NCBI GenBank assembly: GCA_050245915.1
Contig: JBFWWZ010000043.1
Coordinates: 1 to 27,292 of the forward strand
Direction of reading: 5' to 3'
Source: JBDSKH01 sp050245915
GTDB taxonomy: Bacteria; Actinomycetota; Actinomycetes; Actinomycetales; Microbacteriaceae
Length of the DNA: 27,292 bases
The position numbers and the translations under genes are program-made. This document shows positions 8,983 through 16,505 of the stretch, one piece after another. The notes beneath the pieces were generated by a model. That model ran no database searches. It had not been told where the DNA came from and worked only from the letters and a program-made list of their open reading frames with translations. The number at the start of each line of letters is the position of its first letter. Positions within the stretch are counted from its first letter, which is position 1.

Positions 8983-9673
8983 GACGCTCCGTTCCGGATC
9001 CGGGGCCGCAGGCGTCGCCCAGCTCGTCGCGGCGGCCGGACTGGCGGCGGGACCGCTCGTCGACCTTCTCGGGCGCGGTGATGTGGATGCGGACGACGCG
9101 GCCGCCAGCGTCGCCTACCTCGTGCGGGACCCCGCACCGACCGTGATCTCCGGCCTGCTGCTGCTGGTCGCCGGGTCCGCGCTGCTGGTCGCGGCGGTCG
9201 CCATGCGGCGGCCCCGCATCGCCATCGTCGACGAGGTGGCGGGGGTCGCCGGGACGACGTCGGGCGTCCTGCTCGCGCTCGCGGGCATCCTGCGCATCAG
9301 CGCCCCCGGACCGATCGGGTACATCGCCGGGATCGCCGACGAGGATGGGCGGGCCGCCTACCTGGTGGTCCAGACGGTGGGGACGCAGCTGCTCTACCCG
9401 GCGGCCACCCTGGGCATCGCGGTGTGGATCGTCCTCGTGGTGGTCCCGGGTCTGCGGCGGGGCGAATGGCCGCCTGCGCTGGCCGCGATCATGCTGCCGG
9501 CCGCGGTCGTCATCCTGGGTGTCGCGGGACCGCTGCTTCCCTCGGTGCCGGACGGGCTGTTCGCGGGCAGGGTCGCGGCCCTCGTCGTCGGGCTCCCGCT
9601 CGCGCTGGCGGTGCTGGCGGCGGTGGTGCTGGTCAGGACGCGGCGGCCGCCGGCGCGACGAACGTCGAACTGA
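8975..9673 (+). CDS. Multi-pass membrane protein of unknown function
   Basis: The 232-residue protein is very hydrophobic, with about six predicted membrane segments near residues 13-33, 58-77, 87-108, 129-155, 165-190 and 196-220, and an Arg-rich C-terminus. I do not recognise a family. The GTG start at 8975 overlaps the phosphoesterase stop by 8 bp, so the two are likely co-translated and the protein may work at the membrane where the phosphoesterase is exported. Its last 41 bp overlap the end of the convergent exonuclease gene, an unusually long tail-to-tail overlap. Confidence 0.75.
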   Translation: MSETLRSGSGAAGVAQLVAAAGLAAGPLVDLLGRGDVDADDAAASVAYLVRDPAPTVISGLLLLVAGSALLVAAVAMRRPRIAIVDEVAGVAGTTSGVLLALAGILRISAPGPIGYIAGIADEDGRAAYLVVQTVGTQLLYPAATLGIAVWIVLVVVPGLRRGEWPPALAAIMLPAAVVILGVAGPLLPSVPDGLFAGRVAALVVGLPLALAVLAAVVLVRTRRPPARRTSN

Positions 9674-10232
9674 GCCGCACGCCCGCGCGCTCGCCGAGCT
9701 CGGGCAGGTCGATCGCGCCGTAGCGGTCGGCCGCGTGGATCATGATGGCCGCGCAGGCCTCGGCGTCGGCGACCGCGTCGTGGTGGGGGAAGTCCTCGAA
9801 CCCCGCGGCCATCGCCACCACGGGCAGGCGGTAGGAGTCGAGGTGGTAGGTCTTGCGGGCGACCTGCAGGCTGCACATGTAGCTGTACGCGGGGACGGCC
9901 AGCCCGGTGGCGACACACGCCGACTTCAGCACGCCCATGTCGAATCCCGCGTTGTGGGCGACGAGGACGTCGCCGTCGATGTAGGCCTGCAGGTCGGCCA
10001 TCTGGTCGACCCAGGTGGGCGCCTCGAGCACCATCTCGGGTGTGATGCCGTGGATGCGGATGTTCCAGTCGACGAAGTGGTCGTGCCCGAACGGCGGCTG
10101 GATGAACCAGCCCATGCGATCGACGACCTGGCCGTCGCGCACCTTCACCAGACCGACGGAGCAGGCGCTGGCGGGGGAGCCGTTAGCCGTCTCGAAGTCG
10201 ATGGCGGTGAAGTCGAGCGGCACGTGGCTCAC
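9633..10232 (-). CDS. DnaQ-like 3'-5' exonuclease (DEDDh)
   Basis: The 199-residue protein is a DEDDh exonuclease domain like the DNA polymerase III epsilon subunit. Visible motifs are FTAIDFETANG (Exo I, acidic residues Asp12 and Glu14), VAHNAGFD (Exo II) and FPHHDAVADAEA (Exo III with His and Asp). It removes nucleotides from 3' ends and may be a stand-alone proofreading or repair nuclease. The GTG at 10232 is chosen; GTG 10223 is also possible, and neither has a strong ribosome binding site. The frame stays open to an ATG at 10280, but that stretch lies inside a large hairpin. Its end overlaps the membrane-protein gene by 41 bp. Confidence 0.88.
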   Translation of the reverse strand: MSHVPLDFTAIDFETANGSPASACSVGLVKVRDGQVVDRMGWFIQPPFGHDHFVDWNIRIHGITPEMVLEAPTWVDQMADLQAYIDGDVLVAHNAGFDMGVLKSACVATGLAVPAYSYMCSLQVARKTYHLDSYRLPVVAMAAGFEDFPHHDAVADAEACAAIMIHAADRYGAIDLPELGERAGVRLSSTFVAPAAAAS

Positions 10233-10237
10233 TCTGA

Positions 10238-10281
10238 CATGGGGCACCGACGCAGCCTCGTCGGCTCGCCGGTGCCCCATG
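10238..10281 (-). terminator. 12-bp perfect inverted repeat between the small-protein and exonuclease genes
   Basis: CATGGGGCACCG (10238-10249) is mirrored exactly by CGGTGCCCCATG (10270-10281). The 20-base loop contains a further AGCC/GGCT pair. It lies between the end of the 87-codon gene (10299) and the start of the exonuclease gene, both leftward. No U-tract follows on either side, so it is either a tail-less actinobacterial terminator or an mRNA processing or stability element. Confidence 0.6.
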
Positions 10282-10298
10282 AACAGAGGGCTCCGTCA

Positions 10299-10562
10299 TC
10301 ATCCGATGCGGATGAGGCGGGCGGATGCGATGCCGGCGCCTTCGCGGTCCAGGGAGGCGAGGGCGAGCTGGCGGTCGCGGTGCAGCAGGGCCAGTTCCGC
10401 GCGGTTCACGCGGCGCTCGGTGCGCTGCGCGGGGCGGCGGCCCCACTTGATCAGGGCGACGCCCAGGTGGAGGGCGGCGCGGTCGAGGAGACCGACGCGG
10501 TTCGCACGCGGTGCGAGGGTCGCGAGGGACTCGGTGGACGGATGGGCATGCATGGTCTGCAC
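10299..10562 (-). CDS. Small Arg/Leu-rich hypothetical protein
   Basis: The 87-residue product contains LLDRAALHLGVALIKWGRRPAQR followed by a basic helix-forming region rich in Arg, Leu and Glu. It looks like a short amphipathic or membrane-associated segment with a charged C-terminal helix. I do not recognise a named family. The GTG at 10562 is chosen because GAGGA lies seven bases upstream; ATG 10553 and an upstream GTG at 10658 (119 residues) are possible. It is downstream of a 20-codon ORF on the same strand and is followed by a strong hairpin, so the two may form one small transcription unit. Confidence 0.6.
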   Translation of the reverse strand: MQTMHAHPSTESLATLAPRANRVGLLDRAALHLGVALIKWGRRPAQRTERRVNRAELALLHRDRQLALASLDREGAGIASARLIRIG

Positions 10563-10657
10563 GATGTATTCCTCGTCGTGAGAAACGGGTACTGCGGAAG
10601 GGGGATCGACCACTCGAGGGGTCGTGGAACGGCGGCTATCTTCACTGAGCGTCGCCA

Positions 10658-10695
10658 CCGTCGTGGACGGCGGCGCAGAAGCGCTCTGCTAGCAG
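10658..10695 (-). other. Small hairpins after the 20-codon ORF
   Basis: Two short dyads follow each other: CCGTC-GTG-GACGG (10658-10670) and GCAGA-AGCGC-TCTGC (10675-10689). The 10-bp palindrome CTGCTAGCAG (10686-10695) surrounds the tiny ORF's TAG stop and competes with the second stem. Mutually exclusive hairpins around a leader-peptide stop are what an attenuation device would show, but no U-tract is present. Confidence 0.35.
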
Positions 10696-10751
10696 TCCGT
10701 GACGGAGGGGACGCCGGTGAAGCCGGCGGTGCGGATGTTGGTCATCTTCAT
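10689..10751 (-). CDS. 20-residue peptide ORF with strong ribosome binding site
   Basis: A 21-codon frame encodes MKMTNIRTAGFTGVPSVTDC. It starts at ATG 10751 and ends with TAG at 10689-10691. AAAGGAG (minus strand, 10759-10765) is placed seven bases before the ATG, the best Shine-Dalgarno match in the window, which argues that the peptide is translated. The sequence is not charged or coil-like and ends in a single Cys. It may be a leader peptide for the 87-residue gene downstream, a regulatory uORF, or a precursor of a small modified peptide. No modification enzyme is visible nearby. The family is not recognised. Confidence 0.6.
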   Translation of the reverse strand: MKMTNIRTAGFTGVPSVTDC

Positions 10752-10860
10752 GTCACGGCTCCTTTCTGTTCTCGGCGTGCTCGGCCACGTTAGTGACACC
10801 CGGGCGTGGCGCGCAACCGATTCGGCGCGTGTTTGATCACGATCAGGCCACGACCGCGAA

Positions 10861-10888
10861 TTGGCCCCTTCCCGGCCGCCGGTAGGCT
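10861..10888 (+). promoter_or_regulatory. ychF promoter (TTGGCC-N16-TAGGCT), leaderless
   Basis: TTGGCC (10861-10866) and TAGGCT (10883-10888) are spaced by 16 bp. The -10 box ends eight bases before the GTG at 10897, so transcription probably starts at or within a base or two of the start codon. Confidence 0.6.
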
Positions 10889-10896
10889 CGACTCCC

Positions 10897-11970
<1,074 letters not shown>

Positions 11971-12011
11971 GGGATCGGCGGAAGCCGTGCATCTCTGGTC
12001 CCCCACCGTGA

Positions 12012-12058
12012 CGGGATCGGGCGATTCTCCACCGGGCGCCGGATCCCGATGCTACTTT
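12012..12058 (+). terminator. Probable terminator after ychF
   Basis: CGGGATC (12012-12018) pairs with GATCCCG (12042-12048). After a G-G mismatch, the stem extends through GGCG/CGCC, giving an 11-bp stem with a 13-base loop. CTACTTTTC follows within ten bases, a weak T-run. The position between ychF and the next gene fits an intrinsic terminator. Confidence 0.5.
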
Positions 12059-12084
12059 TCGGTAGCGTGTGGTGAGCTCTTCCC

Positions 12085-13317
12085 ATGGAACTCCTCACCC
12101 GTCCGTACGATCCGGCGCAGGCCGATGTGCGGGTCGAGTTCGGGTTCGCCCGCCTGGAGCACGCGTTCCGTGCCGCGAATCGGGCGACGGCAGACCAGTG
12201 GGCCGCGACGGCAGAGATCCTCGCCGAGGCGCGTACGCATCCCGAGGTGTTCGTCGACCCGCTCGCCCGTCTCAGCGCCGCCGAGCGGGTGGAGTTCGCC
12301 GAGCGGGCAGCCGCTGCCGACATCGCGGTGCGGCTCGGCCTGTCCGAGTCGATGGTGCGCGCGCACGCGTTCGACGCCGAGACCCTACGACGACGGCTGC
12401 CCCAGGTCTGGTCCGCGTTTCGGGAGGGGGAGGTGGTCGTCGCCAATGCCCGCTGCGCGGCAGAACTGGTCCGCACCCTCCCCGACCACCCTCACCTGAA
12501 CGCTGCGTTCGACAAGCAGTTGGCGCGGCTCACCGGCCTGACGCCCACGAGGTTCCGGCGACGTGCGCGGGTGCTGCGTGAGCGGCTCCACGACATGCCG
12601 TTGACCGAACGCGTGAAAGCCGCGACCGAGACGCGCGACGTGTGGCTGGACGACGACGTGGACGGCATGGCGCACCTCACGCTCCGCCTCGATGCCGTCT
12701 CGGCGCATCGGGCCTTCGCCCGCATCGACACGGGCGCCCGCGATCTCGCGCGGCTTCCCGGCGAGCAGCGCACCTTGGCACAGCTGCGGGCGGATATCGC
12801 GGCCGGCATCCTGCTCGGCACGGTGAGCGGTGCACCCGCGACGCGGGTATCCATCGCGGTCACCGTCCCGGTGCTGACGTTGCTGGGGCGCTCCGACGAG
12901 CCCGCCACCCTCGAGGGTTACGGACCCGTCGACGCCGAGACGGCGCGCCGCCTCACCGCGGAGGCGCCGTCACTGACCCGGCTGTTGACCCATCCGGTCT
13001 CGGGGGCGCTGCTCGACATCGATCGCACGACGTATCGAGTGCCCGCGGACCTCAAGCGCTGGCTGCAGCTCGTCGATCAGACCTGCCGGTTCACGGGGTG
13101 CGGCAGGCCTGCCCGAACGAGCGACATCGACCACACCGTCGATTTCCAGTACGGGGGAGCGACGCGAGCCGACAACCTCGCGCACCTCTGCCGGCATCAT
13201 CACCGGCTCAAGCACATGACGAGGTGGAATGTGGAGCGGGATCCGGGCGATCCGGTGCGCCTGACCTGGACCAGCCCCACCGGCCACCGGAGCACCGATG
13301 ACCCGCCGCCGTTCTGA
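12085..13317 (+). CDS. DUF222 / HNH endonuclease-domain protein (13E12-repeat type)
   Basis: The 410-residue protein has a long helical DUF222 region (about 1-310) followed by an HNH nuclease domain. The HNH part shows Cys334 and Cys339, DIDHT (347-351) and NLAHLCRHHHRLKH near 366-380, with the catalytic His in DIDH. Such proteins are very common and multicopy in actinobacteria; their role is unsettled, with mobile-element or DNA-processing functions suggested. The ATG at 12085 follows a weak GGTGAG (12071-12076), with TACTTT (12053-12058) as a possible -10 box. No toxin, intron or transposase accompanies it. Confidence 0.9.
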   Translation: MELLTRPYDPAQADVRVEFGFARLEHAFRAANRATADQWAATAEILAEARTHPEVFVDPLARLSAAERVEFAERAAAADIAVRLGLSESMVRAHAFDAETLRRRLPQVWSAFREGEVVVANARCAAELVRTLPDHPHLNAAFDKQLARLTGLTPTRFRRRARVLRERLHDMPLTERVKAATETRDVWLDDDVDGMAHLTLRLDAVSAHRAFARIDTGARDLARLPGEQRTLAQLRADIAAGILLGTVSGAPATRVSIAVTVPVLTLLGRSDEPATLEGYGPVDAETARRLTAEAPSLTRLLTHPVSGALLDIDRTTYRVPADLKRWLQLVDQTCRFTGCGRPARTSDIDHTVDFQYGGATRADNLAHLCRHHHRLKHMTRWNVERDPGDPVRLTWTSPTGHRSTDDPPPF

Positions 13318-13354
13318 GAGCGCCGTGCTGAGACGGCTTCGCCAGGCAGCGCCG

Positions 13355-13552
13355 CTATCGCGTCGTGCGCTGCTGCCCGTCGTCGATCTCGACCCCGGCC
13401 ATCTTCGCCAGAGCGACGATCGCGGCACGCAACTCCGTCACCGCCGCGAGCACATCCGGCGAGACGCCGGCGTCGGCCCGCGCCCGCTCGAGCGCGTCGG
13501 TGGCGAGCCCCAGATGCAGCCGGGCGACTTCCTTCTGATCGATCCACGCCAT
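13355..13552 (-). CDS. Small conserved-looking helical protein
   Basis: The 65-residue product (start MAWIDQKEVARLHLGLA) is a predicted helical hairpin with heptad-like hydrophobics in ALERARADAGVSPDVLAAVTELRAAIVAL. No family is recognised. The ATG at 13552 is supported by TAGGGT (minus strand, 13560-13565) seven bases upstream, a leaderless-type -10 box. It is convergent with the HNH gene (37 bp apart) and divergent from the next gene, with only 64 bp between their starts. Confidence 0.65.
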   Translation of the reverse strand: MAWIDQKEVARLHLGLATDALERARADAGVSPDVLAAVTELRAAIVALAKMAGVEIDDGQQRTTR

Positions 13553-13559
13553 GGCGACG

Positions 13560-13610
13560 ACCCTAGCGACGTGCGGCCGAGCGCGATAGCCGTCACCCGG
13601 CGGCTAGCGT
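13560..13610. promoter_or_regulatory. Divergent leaderless promoters
   Basis: TAGGGT on the minus strand (13560-13565) lies seven bases before the ATG of the 65-residue gene. TAGCGT on the plus strand (13605-13610) lies six bases before the GTG at 13617. Neither start has a ribosome binding site, so both genes are probably transcribed from their start codons. Confidence 0.55.
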
Positions 13611-13616
13611 GGGCCC

Positions 13617-14096
13617 GTGCACGAAGTCCTCGCCGCCGCCGTCGAACGGCTGAGCGCATCCGGCGCGCGGGACGAACTGCTCGTCGACCTGGTACGTCCC
13701 CGCTGGCTCGGGGTCCGGCTCGCACCGCGGCTCGACACCGTCGAGCGCGTGTGGCGGCTCGGCGTGCTGCTCCTCGGGCACAGCGGCGCCCTGTACGCGA
13801 CCGGCACCACGCTCCGGGTGAGCGAGCCACGGCACCCGAACGCGCAGTCCCGGCTCGCCGAGGATCGCCGCGAACTCCGCGCCCTCGCCCTGAAGTCCGG
13901 GATCTCGGGGGGCGAGACGATCAACCTGGACGCCGTCGACATCCCGCTCGACGCCCTCGGCCCCGCCACCCGTCCCGTCGCGAAGACCGGCGAGGGCTAC
14001 CTCGTCGCCTGGGCCGCCGGATCCGACCTGACCGCGCTCGGCGCCTACCTCGACGAACGCATCGCCCTGCTGGTCGACCCGCCGCAGGGAGCGTGA
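13617..14096 (+). CDS. Conserved-looking hypothetical protein, 159 residues
   Basis: The product is a compact globular protein with several Arg/Leu-rich helices (EVLAAAVERLSASG, RLAEDRRELRALALKSG) and a hydrophobic WRLGVLLLGHSGALYATG stretch near residues 43-62. There is no signal peptide and no clear catalytic motif. I do not recognise its family. The GTG start is supported by the -10 box TAGCGT six bases upstream. It is followed after 12 bp by another small gene on the same strand, so the two are probably co-transcribed. Confidence 0.65.
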   Translation: MHEVLAAAVERLSASGARDELLVDLVRPRWLGVRLAPRLDTVERVWRLGVLLLGHSGALYATGTTLRVSEPRHPNAQSRLAEDRRELRALALKSGISGGETINLDAVDIPLDALGPATRPVAKTGEGYLVAWAAGSDLTALGAYLDERIALLVDPPQGA

Positions 14097-14108
14097 CATG
14101 CTCGGACC

Positions 14109-14333
14109 ATGGCATCCCCTGAGACCTGGTGGCCCGAGCTCGACCCCGAGACGCAGCACTGGCTGCAGCATCACATCGGCGACGCGCTGACCGAAGAGAT
14201 CCTGGATGCGGTGGTCGCCGCGGGCGGGGAGCCGCAGGGCGAATTCGTCCCCGGCGCGCAGGAGGCGCCCGACCGGTACGACCTCACGCGCGAGGACTGG
14301 GACTGGATCGCGGCCCAGACGCACTCGCACTAG
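14109..14333 (+). CDS. Small acidic hypothetical protein, 74 residues
   Basis: The product is acidic and Trp-rich (TWWPELDPETQHWLQHH near the N-terminus, REDWDWIAAQ near the C-terminus). Four of its five Trp sit in short DxxT/W patches. No family is recognised; it is probably a cytosolic helical protein. It begins 12 bp after the previous gene. Its TAG stop is interlocked with the TAG of the convergent gene in a shared CTAG (14330-14333). Codon bias matches the neighbours, which supports it being real. Confidence 0.6.
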   Translation: MASPETWWPELDPETQHWLQHHIGDALTEEILDAVVAAGGEPQGEFVPGAQEAPDRYDLTREDWDWIAAQTHSH

Positions 14334-14893
14334 CCCAGCAGCGCGGACCGCAGCTCGTCGGGCATCCCCGGCGGGACGATGTCCACGACCCCGAGCGCAC
14401 TGAGCACGCGGGAGTAGTGGTTGCGGGCGCCCGCGGCCAGCGCGATGTCGACGATCTGGCCGTCGGTGAAGCCGTGCTCGCGCAGCACGAGCGAGTCGGC
14501 GTCGGTCATGCCCGCCGCGTCGGTGCAGACCTTCACGGCGAAGTCCATCATCGCGACCTCGGCAGCGGTCAGCTCCGCGTCGTGGAAGTCGCGCCCGATG
14601 CGCTCGAGCTGGGCATCGTCGAACAGCTTCCGGGCGAACAGCCCGTGTGACAGCAGGCAGGGCTGGGAATCGAGGGCTCCCGCCGCCGCCAAGGTCACGA
14701 GCCGATAGTTGCGCACGCCGAGGCTGCGCGAAATCGCGCCGGTGAGCGCGTCGAACGCGTTCGCCGCCGCCGGGTTCAGCGCCATCACCTTGGCGTGTTC
14801 GGACACGTACCCGAAGATCGCGATGTCGTCCTCGTAGAGGGCGGCAACCTCACCGGTCGCCTCGTCCTCGGGGACGGTCTGGATGATCGACAT
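14330..14893 (-). CDS. AhpD-like / carboxymuconolactone decarboxylase-family protein
   Basis: The 187-residue protein is an all-helical AhpD-fold protein, a family of alkylhydroperoxidases and decarboxylases. The family core is visible as LVTLAAAGALDSQPCLLSHG, with Cys79 and His83 in the Cxx(x)H arrangement. In two-cysteine AhpD proteins another Cys precedes this one by three residues; here that place is Ser76. It therefore cannot run the usual disulfide cycle by itself and may use a single-Cys or non-redox chemistry. The ATG at 14893 has AGGAT seven bases upstream. It diverges from the LON-domain gene with 27 bp between the starts. Confidence 0.8.
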   Translation of the reverse strand: MSIIQTVPEDEATGEVAALYEDDIAIFGYVSEHAKVMALNPAAANAFDALTGAISRSLGVRNYRLVTLAAAGALDSQPCLLSHGLFARKLFDDAQLERIGRDFHDAELTAAEVAMMDFAVKVCTDAAGMTDADSLVLREHGFTDGQIVDIALAAGARNHYSRVLSALGVVDIVPPGMPDELRSALLG

Positions 14894-14908
14894 CCCGTGA
14901 TCCTGACA

Positions 14909-14914
14909 TACCGT
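14909..14914 (+). promoter_or_regulatory. TACCGT -10 box, leaderless start of LON-domain gene
   Basis: TACCGT ends six bases before the ATG at 14921, with GTCCCC and no ribosome binding site between. The box lies in the 27-bp gap before the divergent AhpD-like gene. Confidence 0.55.
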
Positions 14915-14920
14915 GTCCCC

Positions 14921-15562
14921 ATGAGCACCCTGCCGATGTTCCCGCTCGGCTCGGTGCTGTTTCCGGCGATGCCGCTGCCGCTGCGGGTATTCGAGGACCG
15001 CTATCTCGCGATGGTCGCGCACGTACTGCGGGACGAGCCGCCGGAGTTCGGCGTCGTCTTGATCGAGCGCGGGCAGGAGGTCGGCGGCGGCGACGTACGG
15101 TTCGACATCGGCACAGTCGCGCAGATCTCGGAGCTCGACGTCTCCGAGAACGGCGTCACGCTCGTCGGCCTCGGCAGCCGGAGATTCGTCGTCGAAGCGT
15201 GGGGCGACGACGACCCCTTTCCGCAGGCGGAGGTCCGGATCCTCGACGAGCTGATCTGGGACGAGAGTCGCCGCGACCTTCTCGACGAGACGGAGCGCGT
15301 CGTGAGGGCGGGGATGGCGGTCGCGAGCGAGTACGTCGAGCTGGCCTGGTCGCCCGCCATCGAACTCGCCGAGTCCCCCGTGGATGCCGCCTGGCAGCTC
15401 GCGGCGATCGCGCCGCTCGGCCCACTCGACCAGATCACCTTGCTGCGGTCGCAGACCGTCGACGAGCTGCTGTCGACGACGATCGCTCTCACGGGGACAT
15501 CCCTGGACTCGATACGGTTCTCGTGGACCGACCTGCAGGACGACGAGGAGGACAGCCCGTGA
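14921..15562 (+). CDS. LON peptidase substrate-binding-domain protein
   Basis: The 213-residue protein matches the stand-alone LON N-terminal (substrate-binding) domain. It begins LPMFPLGSVLFPAMPLPLRVFEDRY and has the family's FGVVLIERGQEVGG and GSRRFVV strings, with a helical C-terminal half (about 110-195). There is no AAA or protease domain, which is normal for this group; the role is unknown but may be in protein-quality control. The ATG at 14921 is set by the leaderless -10 box. The stop overlaps the next gene start (GTGA), so it heads a three-gene coupled operon. Confidence 0.88.
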   Translation: MSTLPMFPLGSVLFPAMPLPLRVFEDRYLAMVAHVLRDEPPEFGVVLIERGQEVGGGDVRFDIGTVAQISELDVSENGVTLVGLGSRRFVVEAWGDDDPFPQAEVRILDELIWDESRRDLLDETERVVRAGMAVASEYVELAWSPAIELAESPVDAAWQLAAIAPLGPLDQITLLRSQTVDELLSTTIALTGTSLDSIRFSWTDLQDDEEDSP

Positions 15563-15750
15563 TCATGTTCCCGATCCCCACCTCGGAACCCGTGAGCCCC
15601 GTGCTCATCGTGCTGCTCGCGCTCGCCGGCGCCGCAGGGTTCGTCGCCATCGTGTTCCAGGTGGTCCGGTACTTCCGCAACAACGGGAGCCGCACCGACG
15701 TGTTCGGCCCCGAACTGCCGAACGACGACGGGAAGAAGGACACGGAATGA
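15559..15750 (+). CDS. Small single-pass membrane protein
   Basis: The 63-residue protein has a short N-terminus, one hydrophobic helix at about residues 13-36 (VLIVLLALAGAAGFVAIVFQ), then a basic patch RYFRNN and an acidic, polar tail. The orientation is probably N-out, C-in by the positive-inside rule. The GTG at 15559 overlaps the stop of the LON-domain gene (GTGA), with ATG 15565 as an alternative. Its stop overlaps the next ATG (ATGA). No family is recognised; the tight coupling implies a role with its neighbours. Confidence 0.75.
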   Translation: MIMFPIPTSEPVSPVLIVLLALAGAAGFVAIVFQVVRYFRNNGSRTDVFGPELPNDDGKKDTE

Positions 15751-16505
15751 GCGAGCTCCCGCCGTACACCGGAAAGACCTCCGGACCGGTCACGAAGCCG
15801 GCCGCCGCGAAGGCGCGGTCCGCGAAGGCTGCTGCCGCGCTGCAGCCGCCGGCCGCGGCCGATCTCGTCGAGGCGGCACAGGCTCCCACCCCGGCGCCCG
15901 CTGACTCTCCCGCCCCGGTCGCCCCGGTGGTCCCCGGTCCACCGCCCGCCTACGCCGTCGTCTGGCACAGCCGCGCCGTGCTCATCGGCGTCGCCGGCGC
16001 GGCCCTGCTCGCCGCCATCCTGACCGGGGTGGGCAGCGCGAACTTCCCCGGCGCCGCGCCGGTCGAGCAGCTGTACGCCTTCGGCCTGATCGTCGACCTG
16101 ATCGCCGTCATCGTGGCGGTGGGGGCGCTGATCATCGTGGAGTTCGTCCGCCGCGCCAACCCGCTCCGGGTGGCCGCGCCGGTCAACGCCCGCCCGTCGG
16201 TGTTCGCGATCGTCGCGATCGTGATGGCCGCGATCGCCTTCGTCGGGTTCGCGACGGCCGGCGGCGGCGAGCAGCTCACCTACCTCATCCAGGGCATCCG
16301 CGGCCGCTACATGTACTGGACCGGCGCGCTCTTCGTCGCCGGCATCCCGTGGGCGCTCGCCGCCATCTTCGGGGCCTGGGGGTTCCGCCCGCGCGGTCAC
16401 CTCGTCACCAACATCCTGGCCGCGGTATCGCTCGTCGCCTGGCTGCTGCTCGCCGCCCTGACGACGACCGCGGCCCTGATCTACGGCGCCGGGCTCAGCG
16501 ACTAA
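15747..16505 (+). CDS. Membrane protein with Ala/Pro-rich N-terminal domain
   Basis: The 252-residue protein has a low-complexity Ala/Pro/Lys-rich N-terminal region (about 1-72), then about five membrane helices near 76-95, 107-130, 150-170, 190-212 and 217-240. I do not recognise a functional family. Its ATG overlaps the preceding gene's stop (ATGA). Its TAA is interlocked with the TAG of the convergent epimerase gene (16502-16505). It is the last gene of the LON-domain operon. Confidence 0.75.
   Translation: MSELPPYTGKTSGPVTKPAAAKARSAKAAAALQPPAAADLVEAAQAPTPAPADSPAPVAPVVPGPPPAYAVVWHSRAVLIGVAGAALLAAILTGVGSANFPGAAPVEQLYAFGLIVDLIAVIVAVGALIIVEFVRRANPLRVAAPVNARPSVFAIVAIVMAAIAFVGFATAGGGEQLTYLIQGIRGRYMYWTGALFVAGIPWALAAIFGAWGFRPRGHLVTNILAAVSLVAWLLLAALTTTAALIYGAGLSD

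Noticed and set aside
12085..13317. A mobile element around the HNH gene
   Set aside because: No terminal repeats, transposase, intron core or attachment site was seen, and codon use matches the neighbours. DUF222-HNH genes are common chromosomal genes in actinobacteria.
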